Source: Phalacrocorax aristotelis
Lineage: Eukaryota; Chordata; Aves; Suliformes; Phalacrocoracidae
Assembly: GCF_949628215.1 (NCBI RefSeq)
Contig: NC_134281.1
Coordinates: forward strand, 14,270,501 to 14,334,500
Reading direction: 5' to 3'
Length of the DNA: 64,000 nucleotides
Shown here: in pieces, positions 50,701 through 62,700 of the stretch
How the letters are laid out: the number at the start of each line of letters is the position of its first letter
Position numbering within the stretch: position 1 is the stretch's first letter
Position numbers and translations under genes: made by a program
The notes under the pieces: model-generated
Told to the model about the DNA's origin: nothing
The model's input: only the letters and a program-made list of their open reading frames with translations
Database searches by the model: none

Positions 50701-53700
50701 TGGGGCTGTTCCCCAGGGCCAGCTGGATCTGGAAGGGGGCCAGCCAGAAATGCCCCTCCTTCCAGCCCAAAATGTCCTGAAATGTGGCCCTCCCTCCAAC
50801 CCCCAAATCTGTCAAGGCACCGCTTTCCTCTGCCAGGTCAGATGTGATGATGCTGATGCCTTACCTTGCTTCCAGGTGGGCCCTGTGTCCCTGGTGGGCC
50901 AGCACTACCCTGCAGGGGACAAGGGGACATTAAGTTGGGACAGGGCTTGTTGTTGGCACAGGATGGGGAGAGGGCAGTGAAGCAGCATGGTCCCAGCACT
51001 GCCACCCCTCCCTGCTCCCTGGGGGGACACCCACTGTCTGGCATCTCCCTAGCATGACAGTCCCCTGCACATGGCACAGGGTGGCTTCTTACCGGGGGTC
51101 CTGGGGGTCCTGGGTCTCCCTGGCTGCCCTGAAGGGAGGAAGAGATGGGGTCACTGCAAGGATAAGTTTTCCCAGTGGGTGCATGGGGTGTTCCCTGGGA
51201 GAGGAGACCCTGACAGTGTCAGCAGCTCTGGTAAGCACCCACACCAAGTGAGGACAAGACTGGCCAGCTGCTGGCAAGACGCCTGGGGCCAAGCACCCAC
51301 CCAGCCAGCAGGGTGGCCCCCACAGCTTCAACCAGCCCCCATGGCCAGGATCACCCTGGCTGCATGTTGAGGCAGGGGGGCACAGTGATATGCAGGGGTA
51401 CACAGACACCTACCGGGCGTCCCAGCACGCCGGGGAAGCCTGGCAAGCCCTGAAAAGAACCATGTCAGAGTCAGCAGGCAAGTGGGAGCCCACCACCCCC
51501 AAACAGCCCTGCCTGCCCTCCCAAATGCTCCCTGTTCATGGTGTGTGGTACCCAGCCAGGGACACTTATTGGGGGTGGGGGAAGCCCACTAAAGCCCCAC
51601 AGGCCCTATGCAGAGATGGGAAGGAGATGAACGAGACATGAATGCTCCCTCTGGAGCCAGTGGTGGCTGGTGTGGGACCACAGGACCTTCCCCCTGTTCC
51701 AGCCCACATCCCCCCACCATGTCCCCACTCACCGGCTTCCCCTCGGGGCCAGCCAGCCCTCTTTCACCCAGGAGACCCTGGAGCAAGAGATGAGGACAGG
51801 GTCAGTGCCAGGCAGGGGTCAGCGGTCTGGGGACAGCACCAGGCGGGGGGACAGTGCGGTACTCACTGGGGCACCATCCCTGCCTTTCTCACCGGGCTCC
51901 CCTCGCTCGCCCCGCAGGCCACTCTCACCCTGCAGCGGTGACAAGCACAGGGTCGTAGGACAGGTAGTGGCCTTCCCATCCCACCCCAGGGCCTGCTGAC
52001 ACCCAAAGTGGGGTGCTTCCAGCAGTGCTCCCACACAAGGCTTTGCTCCATGGGGCTGCCCCACTGGCAGCGGGAGGCTTGCAACCGCAGACCTTATCTC
52101 CTTTGGATCCCCGCTCGCCCTCGGCTCCCGGCTCACCCTGCATCGGGAAGAAGACAGATGCCATCAGCCCCTGCTGCCCCCCTGGGGATGCCTGCCCCAC
52201 CACCATCCTCAGTCCCAGCCCAGCTCATCGTGTTGTCCCTGGCTCAGTCACCTTGCCTGCCCCACACCTTTCTGCCCAGCCACACACCTTTGCTCCCTTG
52301 GGTCCGGCAGGGCCACGCTCGCCTGGGAAGCCCGTCAGGCTGCCCTCCACCACGTCTGCCTGCAGGCAGGGCACAGTCAGGGCTGGCACCCAGGGGAGCC
52401 CAGAAAGGTCCCCGCAGGGACACAGCCCTCCCCAAGCCCCTATACCAGGGGACTGGATGTGGCCATCCATCCCTGGAAGTGCATGCCGGCATCCCTTGGG
52501 GGTGGTCCCCCAGAGCAGTCATCACCTACCTTGGGCCCCGGGGGCCCTGGGGGGCCAGGCATGCCGTCCCTGCCCTGGGATGGGGAGAAAAATAGGTTGA
52601 GCATCAAAGGGATGGCAGGGCATGGGGGAGCAGAGCCATCCTGGTATGGCCACTTCTAGTCCCTACAGGGTATCCCGCTTCTGCCTGGAGAGCCCTCCGT
52701 CCCCCTGAGAGGTGCACAGCTCACCTGCTCACCCCGGTCGCCCTTCTCACCCCGGTCGCCCTGGGAAAATAACGCAGTGGCCATCATGGGGCTGTCCCCA
52801 AGCCCCTTCCCCAAACCCCAGCCCCATGCCTCCACACACACTCACCTTCTCGCCGGGTCGCCCAGCCTCTCCCAGCTCCCCAGCCCGGCCTGGCACCCCA
52901 GGGATGCCCGGCTTGCCAGGCTCCCCTGGCTGCCCAGGCGGCCCCTCAGGACCCCGCTCACCCACAGCACGGCCTGTGGGGCCCTGGGGGCCAGGTGCAC
53001 CTGGGTCCCCCTTGTCACCTTTGGGTCCTCGCTCACCAGGGAAGCCTAAGGAACCCTGCAAAACATAACACTGTGCTGCCAGAACCAGCTCTGTGCAGGG
53101 GCTGTCAGGTCCCCTGAACATCCCAGGGCTGAGCTTGCCATGCGGCCCCCATAGCCAGCCTGGGTAAGGGGGAGCGGGGGAGCAGGGGAGCATGTCTGGG
53201 CACAGCATCAAGCCCAGCTCCACTCACTTCTCTGCCTGGAGGACCCCTCTCTCCTGGCTCCCCCTGGCTGCCTTTCTGCCCCCGCAGCCGCTCAGACACT
53301 GGCAGAAATGAGTCTGAGCTCCCGTCGTAGGCACCCGTGAGCTCCTTCAGGGATGAAACCTGGGAGGGAGGAAAGAGCCACCAGTTGGGGGGTCAGTGCA
53401 ACCCAGCCACAGCAGCATCTCACAGCCCCGTCAACCTGTCCCAGGTTGCTTGGATCTCCCACCACCTCCTGTGTCCTTCGTGCTGCTGTGCAGCAGGAAC
53501 AGCCCACAGCCCAACAGGCAGGGACTACGTACCTTGATGCCAAGCGCTTCCAGGCTACGTTCAATGTTCTGCAAAAAAAAGACATTAAAAACAAAGTGGG
53601 TGTTGGTTTGCTCCCTCCACAAGGGCTGTGGAGGGTCCTCTGTCCCCCAGGCCTGATGTCGCAGCCCAGCAGGCTGGGGGGGACTCACCACTGCAGTCCC

Positions 53701-56700
53701 GGGGTCTCCGCGTGCTCCAGGTTTGCCAGGTTGCCCCTAGATTTGCAGAGGAAATGCAAAGATGAACAGAAGTGTGGTGGGTGAAATGAGTAGTGCTGAT
53801 GCTGTCCTCGGTAGGTTTCAGAGTTAACACTGCTGTTGCTGCCTGGGCAGAGGCTGCAGTTGCCACCAGCCTAAGGTGCTTGCAGCTTGTCAGTACTCAC
53901 CGGCTCTCCTCGCAGTCCAGGTTCCCCTGGGTCCCCCTGAAACACAGCAAAGTCATCAGATGGGGCAGAGCCAGGCTGCCCAGCCCCAACTCCTGTGCCA
54001 GGGTCCAGCCCTGCCAGTTCCACCAAGGATTCATCCCCTCTGGCACAGGGGCAGGAGCACACCTACCTTTGGTCCAGCCACCCCACGAAGGCCTGGTGAG
54101 CCCTAGAAGACAAAGAGGGGACGCAATGGCACCCAGCACCCACAGACATGGGGCAGTGCCCTGAGGGCGCTCATGGCAGCCCAGACTCCAGGGGCTGGAG
54201 GTGGCACCATGGGCTCGAGGACTACGCACCTGGCCAGGGGGGCCAACCTGCCCCGTGACACCAGGGAGGCCGGGGGGGCCGAGGGGGCCTGGCACACCTC
54301 TGTCCCCCTGCTCACCCTTGACACCATTGCGGCCCTGCCAAGACAGCAGCGTGACCCCCAGGACCTGGGTGCCCAGGTCTGTACCCAGTGGGTGCATGTA
54401 CACACTACCCCCATTACCACACTCCTCTGCAGGGAGGTACTCACATCTCTGCCAGGGGGTCCCGTGTCTCCTTTGTCTCCCTAACCAGGAGGGAGAGGAG
54501 TTAGAGGGATGCTGCCCCAAAATGATGCTCCTGGACCCGAGCAGGGAGAAGCCACTGGGTGCGTGGTGACTGTGCAGAGAATGCACAGAGACCACCCGGG
54601 GCTTGGCTCCTTACCTTCCTCCCATCCTCTCCTGGTGTCCCATCTTCTCCCTGGGGACACAGGCTGCCAGTCAGTGCCCAACTCAACCACCCCAGCTACC
54701 CCTGGCATGGGCACCACACAGGACAGGGACAGGCACCAGGAGCACAGCTTAGAGTGCAGGGCCCCTTTGCTGCGTGCCCCCCTTGCCTTTATGTTGGACT
54801 GGGATCACTGGCCCTCGGGACACCCAGGTGAGCCCCAAAGCCAAGCCCCAATCCCCCTACTCACGTTCTTGCCACTGAGGCCGGGTTTGCCGTTGTCTCC
54901 GGGTTTGCCCTGGGAGGAAGCAGAGGCAGTGAGAGATCCCACCCAGAGCTTCTCCTGGCACTGGCAGCTGGGGGTCCCTGGGCCCCACCATGACCCCAGT
55001 GCACAGAGGGGAGCTGGGCATGGGGTGAGCCCCAGAAGATGGAGCCAGCTGGGATTGACTGCAGAGGGCATGGAGCAGGATGCATCCTAGGGCAGAGGGT
55101 GGCCAGTACTTACAGGGACACCGGGTGGTCCCAGAGGGCCCATGGGGCCAGGCGGTCCCTGCTCCCCACGCAGCCCGGGCAGCCCCTGTGGGGAAAGGAG
55201 ACAGGGGAGCACAGGACAGCAGGGCACCTGCCTCCCCCAGCCAGCTCCGGGAGGAGGGAGCATGGCTGGGACAGTGGCACCTTACCAGGGAGAGGGTATG
55301 GTCCCACTGTGCTGCCCCACACCAAGGAGCGCAGGACAGGATGTCAGTCCCTTACAAGCACGATGGCCCCAGTGGGAGCACAACCGAAACCCACTCTCCC
55401 CGAAGGTACTTACATCCCGGCCGGGGTCCCCCTGCTTCCCTGGGTCTCCCTGCAGACAAGGAAGAGGTGAGGGCAGGGACATCCCCCACCCTGCCACAGG
55501 CCTCCCATGAGCATCCCCAGCCTGGAGCAGAGGGTGTCTGGGGAGGTGGCTCCTCCTGCCCCATAGCCCCACCATCTGGCAGCCCTCACCCATGATGCCC
55601 AGGGGCAGCCATGAGCCCCACCCTGGACCATGCTCACCCTGGACCATGCTCACCCGCAGCCCGGCAGGGCCCGGGGGCCCGGGTTTGCCTTCCAGCCCAT
55701 TGCGGCCATCCAGCCCTGGTGGGCCACGGTCCCCCTGTAAGAGAGCAGGGCAGGAGGATTGAAGCTGTGAGGCAGGATAGGGGTGCTGTGGGGCAGCCTG
55801 CAGCCCGCAGCCCCCTCACCTTCTCTCCTGGCAGGCCTCTGTCCCCAGAGTCACCCTGTGGGGTGGGAAGAGGAGTGAGCATTGTCACTCCTGAATGGAG
55901 CCAAGCAGGGCATGGACCCCACACTCAGCCCCTTGTGGGGAAGAGGGCACTCACCCGTGCACCGGGGGGGCCACGGGGGCCCTCCACACCCTGCAATAGA
56001 GACACATGTTCAGCAGTGGGGCATGGGGGAAAGGAGGGGGTTCTGGGTGCTCACCCACTAGCCCCTGCACACCAGGACCCTCAGTTCTCCTACAGAACGT
56101 TGCCCATCTTGCTAGGTGCCTCTGTCCTGCTGCCTCCCACACCAGAGACCCAGCACCTACCCTCTCTCCGGGCAGGCCTGGGGAGCCGATGTCGCCCCGG
56201 GCACCCTTTGCGCCATCCTCGCCGGGGTCTCCGGGGTCCCCCTGAGAGGGAAGGGCACCACAGTTAGAGGGTACTGCTCTGCTGCCAGCACAAACACCTG
56301 TGCTGAGTATGTGCCAGATCCCGTGTTGAGCATCTCTGCTTAAGCTCCGTGGTTTAAGGGTGGTATAATAGCAAAGGTCTGAAAACATGGGCATGGGCTG
56401 AAAAAAGAGCCAGCCAAGCCGGAGGGGGAAGGTACTGGCCATGGCCAAGGACCAAGGCACCCTCCAGCACCCTGCAGAGCACAGCCCACAGGCAAAACTG
56501 CCCCAAGACTGAGCTGGCTTGTAAAAGCAGAGCACTTGGAACACAGGGTACTGCTGTGGGATCTGTGTGGGGGTGGAGAGCCACAAGCACACCAGCTCCT
56601 TTGAGGATCTCAGCTCTACAGGGGCGTTTTGCCCCATCATCCTCCTCCCAGCACCACGCAGGAGCATGAGCCCACATGCCTCTGGATTGCATGTGCCCCC

Positions 56701-59700
56701 TGATGCCCTGTGGCCCCGCATCTCATGCATCTCAGCCACAGTGCACATCAGCTCTACATAGAGGGGGCTGTTTTGGGCAGGGAGGGCTTGGTGCACCAGG
56801 ACCCCAGCACACAGCCAGAGCCAGGTGGGGAAGGAGCTTGGGGCACTGCCATCAGCATCCCAGGGGACCCACTCAATACCTTCTCGCCCTTCTCCACCAC
56901 TCCGCTGAGCCCCACATCAACCTGTGGGGCAGAGAGGGGCCATTAGAGAGCATGGGGCTGGGCTCTGGCCCATGGACAGGGAAAGGGGTGGGGGCAGAGC
57001 TTACAGTTCGTCCTGGGGGTCCGGGAAGCCCCTGAAAGAAGAGCATAGGAAGCAGGTTAAAGGGAGCTGGCCTGGCCCCAGGGAGAACAGCACTGGTTCC
57101 GGGGTGGGAGCCAGGTAGGTGGCCTCATGTGCCCCCCACACCAGTGTCACTCACCGGCTCCCCACGGTCACCCTTGCTCCCTGGTGCTCCAGGGCTGCCC
57201 TGTGGGAGAGAGAGATGGGGCGAGGGGATGAGGGGATGGGGGACCAGGGGGTGGTTGGTCCCCTAGGGTGGAGGGTACCCATGGGGTAGGGGTGGGTGCA
57301 GGACAGTGGGGTTCGTGGGGCAGTGGGTACCCACGGGGTGGTGGGTGCACATGAACTGGTACTCACGTTCCTGCCTTCAGGACCCGGGTCCCCTGAGTCA
57401 CCCTTCTCCCCGGGGGGGCCGCGGTAGCCGGGAAGGCCCTGGGTAGGGGCAGAGGGAGGATGTGCATTAATGGGAGCCACCCTGAGGCTGCTGGGCATCT
57501 TACCCACCCTGGGGTGCCTGCCAGCCCTGCACTTACCCGGGGGCCCCTGTCTCCGGGTTTGCCAGGCAGACCTGCTTCACCCTGGGGGGAGAGAGAGGGT
57601 GAGTGGGGATTAGTGGGGAGGGGGACAGTGGTCCCATGGGGTCCTCACTTACCGGGGTACCTTCATCACCCTTCTCTCCACGCTCTCCCTGCGGCACAGG
57701 TCAGCGGGCACCAGCCAGGGGGAAAAAAGCACAAGTCACTGGTGGCTCTGTGCTCCCTGCTGGCTCCCCACATCCTCGGGGCGCCAGTGCCCCATGGCCC
57801 CCAGGCCTGCCACCCGCCTCACCCCACGCTACCTCCTTGCCACGCAGCCCAGTTTGCCCCGGGGTGCCTGGTCGGCCTGGCTCACCCTTCTCCCCTGGCT
57901 CCCCCAGGTCGCCCTAGGCAGGGGGTAAGGGGGAATGGGTCAGGGAAGCATAGGGGGTGCAGGGGGCTGCCAGGGAGAGAAGGGGCTCAGCACAGCACCC
58001 TCCACTCCCCAGAGGGGCATTGTGGCATGGCATACAGGACAGCCCCTCCAGAGCCCGACGGATGAACAGACGGATGGACACATATATGGAGGGGTGATGC
58101 CTCCTGCAGTGACAATACCTTTGGGCCACTCCTGCCTGTGAGGCCAACGGTACCCTGATTGTTGGAGAGGGAGAGCGTGTGTCACCAGGTACCAGGGTGG
58201 CCCCGTGCTAGGTGAGGGACCAGGGCCACGAGCCCATGCCAGGGGATGGACCAAGGCCATGAGCTGGTACCCCAGCTCGAAGCCCCGCCAGCTCCAGCCC
58301 CAGGGCACACCCAGACTCACCCGCTCGCCTTGATCACCTTTGGGGCCAGCTGGCCCCGGGATGCTCAGGCCAGGGGCACCCTATATGTGAAGGAATGCAG
58401 CTTGGAGCAATAGCACAGGTGCTGTGAGCCTAGGGGGGCTGTGCCATGCCCCCTGTGCTCCCCACCCCCATCTCCAGGAGGTACTCACTCGGGCACCTTT
58501 ATCTCCTGCATCACCCTTGGGGCCAGGAGGTCCTTCTGGTCCTGGGAAGCCTCTGTCACCCTGAAGCAGACAAAATCAGCCACCCCAAACCACCCTCCTT
58601 CCCTCCACTGCAGCTGGGGAGAGCCAGGTCTGGGCACCACCATGGGCATCCCCTCAGGTTGACACCCAGCTGTGTTGTCCCCCCTCCCCTGCCCTTGGCC
58701 ATGCCCCAGGGGGTGCCAGCATGGGGCTGAAGAGGCATGGCCGGGGCAGGGTTACCTTCTCTCCTGCAACACCGGCCACACTGGGAGCCTGGGGGAGAAG
58801 CAGAGGGGACCATGTTGGGCACTGCCCCATGGCTCCTTGTCCCGGGGCTGCAGCAGCCAGAGGCAGACCTGCTGGGCAGCATCACTTACCGGCTTGCCAG
58901 GTGGTCCCGGATCACCCTGCAGAGAGATGGGTGTCATTGCTGGCCCTTTCCCCAGCAGGACCCTGCCATCCTGCTGGGTCCCCACTTTGCCCTCACCTTC
59001 TCCCCTCGGGGGCCAGCCAGTCCAGGAGCTCCCTGTGGTGAGAGAAGAGACCTCAGGGGGCTGGCAGAGCCTGCGCACATGCTCTGGGGGCATGGTAGCC
59101 CCCGACTCCCAGGATGCCAGGTCCACAGCACTGCAGCCGCTGCCCCAGCTCACCTCTCTGCCTGAAGGCCCTGGTCGCCCCGGGGGTCCAACCTCACCCT
59201 GGAGGAGGGAAGGAAGAGGAAGGTGTCAAGGGCATCCTCCCACCCCATGCCAGGGCGGCTGCTCCGGGGCAGGGGCAGGCATCGCCCTGACATGGCCACA
59301 GCCACCCCAGCCTACCTACCTTCTCGCCCTCAGGGCCTGGCACACCACGGTCCCCCTGCAGAGTGAAGCAGAGGAAAGTTTCAGGGAGCCTTCCCTCCAT
59401 CCATGCCACACTGCCCCTGCCCCACATGCTGCCCCAGAGCCCTTTGGGGCCTGGCCCTGAATCCCATACGAGAGCACTGGACTGACAGAAAACCCAGGGC
59501 ACAGCCACCACAGGGCCACAGGGACACCAGCTGCCAAACGGCATGGTCCCACTCCAGCACCACCTCACCTTCTCGCCCGTCTCTCCCAGCTCGCCCGGTG
59601 CCCCACGGTCTCCCTGGTGCAGGAGGAAGACGAAGTCAGGACCCATGGGGGATGGCACGGGTCCTGGCACAACACCCAGACCCCTTTTGTCCCCACCAAA

Positions 59701-62700
59701 GGAAAGGCAAGAGCATCCCTTTGGTCCCCACACCACTCACCTTCCTGCCCTGTTCCCCTGGTGGTCCCCGAGGGCCCTGCAAAGGAGCATAGAGAAGATG
59801 TCACCTCTAGCATGACAGGGCAAATACCCAGGCTGGCCAGAGCAGGAGTCCTCTGGGGTGCCCTCAGGGCTTGGCTCACCAGTGAGGCCAGCTCCTGCCC
59901 ACCTTACCTTCTCTTGGCAAACTTACCCGGTCTCCTGGGTCCCCAGGGCGGCCAGGTGGCCCTGGGAAACCTTCTTTGCCATCACCCTGGGGATTAGGAA
60001 AGGTGACAGCCATGCCCATGAGATGGGGATGCCCATGAGGGGGGGATGAGCATCCCCACTAGAAAGTGGTACGGGGTCTGACCCCAGCACAAAGCATCCC
60101 CACTGCCCTTTTACCTTCTCTCCTTTCAGGCCAGGGGGCCCAGCAGGTCCCCGGGGCCCAGGGTCCCCAGGCAGGCCCTGCAAGAGAGCACAGCTCAGCC
60201 CCCGGGGGCACAGCTCAGCCCTGGGGACACACAGTTGTCATGGCCCCACTCCCCTCTGTCATCCCTGCTGGCCTGGGGGCCGGACTCACCGGGGGGCCGG
60301 GCTCCCCTCGAGGTGCTGCCCCATCCACAAGTCCAGGGGGGCCCTGCAGAGACAGGGGTCAGCTCCTGCGTGACAGCCCTAGAGGGCTTGGTCCTTCCAA
60401 CACCCTAGGTGGGCTGCAATGCCCTCGGGCACCCACAGGACCTCTGTCAAGGAGGGTAGAGGAGCCAGGGAAACGTGGAGCCACTCACCCTCTCCCCTCG
60501 GTCACCCTTCTCCCCCTGCAAGGGCAAAAAAAAGCAGGTAAGGGCAGTTCTGGACTCTTCCCATGCACCCTCGAATGGAGAGGGGGAACATGCTGGACAG
60601 AGCCCATCATCAGTGGTACCAGGGCACATGCAACTCATGCATGTGTATGTGCAGGTGGCACAGCCCATGAGTGGGCAGGAGCATTGCACAAAGGAGCAGC
60701 TTCAAGCTGCTAGCTGTCCCTCTGTCCATCTGTCCACACATCCACGCAGCTGTCCCCACGTGGCACCAGGGGGCATGTACCTTCACAAACTCTCCCGGAG
60801 GTCCCGGTGGCCCCACGGGTCCAAGTGGACCAGGGGGGCCTGGATCACCAAATGGTCCCTGTGGGCCAGGGCTCCCAGGTGGGCCAGAGCTGCCCTGGAG
60901 GACAGAGATGCTCCATTAGCTGGGGCTGCAGCACAGGCTGGGGGTGCTGGTATACCCCGCCCAGCATTGCCACCCCCATACCTACCGGCATGCCTGGCTC
61001 CCCTTTCTGGCCTGGAAGCCCCTGTCCTCCATCCAGGCTCACCCTGGGCTCTCCCTGAACAAGGGCAGGGAGGAAAAAAAATTCAGTGTCCCCATGTGCC
61101 CAGTTGTGTCCCCCAGTGCAGGATGGGGTCCACAGTGTCACCCTGAGGCTAGGGGCCTGGCAGGGAGAGAGGGAGACCCTGGGGTCACCCAGACACTGAG
61201 TGCCAGGAGGTGCCAGGGGAAAAATGTCCCTACTGGTCCCCAGGGACCCCACAGGGCAGCCCTATGCCCATCACCTACCGGCTCGCCTTTCTCCCCCTTC
61301 GGGCCAGAAAGTCCCATCAGCCCCCGTGGACCCTGGGAACAAAAGGTAAGAGTGAGGGGTGGGGGTGGGGAGGGAGCAGGGCTTGAGAGGGATGGGGCCA
61401 TACTCATGGGATCCCCTCGGGGGCCAGGGATGCCCTAGAAAACAAGAACTCAGAAGGTGAATGTGCGTCCCTGCCCGCCAGAGGAGTGGGGATAGGATGG
61501 GATGGCATAGGGCAGGATGGCATGGAATAGGGGCTCCAGCCAAGGCAGGGATGGATAGTCCCTGCTCAGTACACTCAGCCTGGGACACAGACACTGCAGA
61601 CAGCAGCAACCCTGCCAGCTATGGAGACCCCTTGGTACAGGGAAAGGGTGGGCAGAGTCTGGCTCAGGGAGGAGGCAGGGCAATGGGAAGAGCCCACGAT
61701 GCACCAGCAAACCCAGGGGGACACCCCCACTCACCGGTTGGCCGGGGGATCCGGGGTTCCCCGGGCGGCCGGGGCTTCCCGGTGTCCCATCAGCTCCAGG
61801 GAGTCCCTGCAGGAGAGAGGAGCATCACACCAGTGCCCTGTGCAGCGCTGGTCCTGGCACTGGGTCCCCAGGACAGCCCTATGGCAGAGCCAGGCCTCGG
61901 GGTGCCTTTCCCCTGCGTGCCAAGTTGGGGTGCGAGGGAGCAGCGTAGGGCTGGACCAGGGCTCCCCAAGGAGATACCCTCTCCTGTCTGGCTGAGGAGG
62001 AGGGACAAGGGGCAGAAAGAGACCCCTGCACGGCTGGGTCTCAGTGCCTGGGTGAGGGAACTGGAGGTACTCACCCTGTCACCCTTCTTGCCTGGCCGCT
62101 CAGCACTCTCTCCTGGCAGACCTGGTAGCCCTGCAGGTCCCGGTGGGCCAGGCAGCCCATGGCGGCCCTGGAGGGACAGCGGAGAGGATGGGCTGGGTGG
62201 CAGGTGGTGGCCAAGGCATGTTCCCTTCTCTGTCCCTGCAGTCAGGGCTGGACAGGTTCCTGCCCTAGCACCCACCACTGGCAGGACAAGGGGACCATAC
62301 CGCTGCCCCCTACCAGGGAGCTGCCCCCAACTCCCCACCGCAGCGGGACATTACCGGCTCACCAGGGGGGCCCGGCTGCCCCATGCGTCCTTGCGGTCCC
62401 TGCGGAGACAAAGCCAGTGCTAACCATCCCCTGTGGGCTAGCATCAGTGCAATTTGGAGAGGTACATCCCCCACAGAGCCACCAGCAGTGGGGGAACACC
62501 AAAACACTCACTGCCTCGCCACGGTCCCCCTTCTCGCCCTACAAAGGGACAGAGGGAACAGGTTAGGGGCTGTATCCCCATGCTCAGCTCTCCCCCGTAC
62601 TGCTGCCATCAGCAAGCTCAGGCGTCCTTGAGCCCCGGGGACAGGACAGGGCATGGCACAGGGATGCTCACCCTAGGGCACTGCATGGTGCAGGGCTTCG

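Noticed and set aside
52712-53068. Plus-strand Pro/Ser-rich open frames across COL7A1, such as this one
   Set aside because: The complement of Gly-Pro codons (GGNCCN) stays open and reads as Pro/Gly/Ser-rich frames. They follow the COL7A1 exons exactly and lack independent splice or promoter signals.
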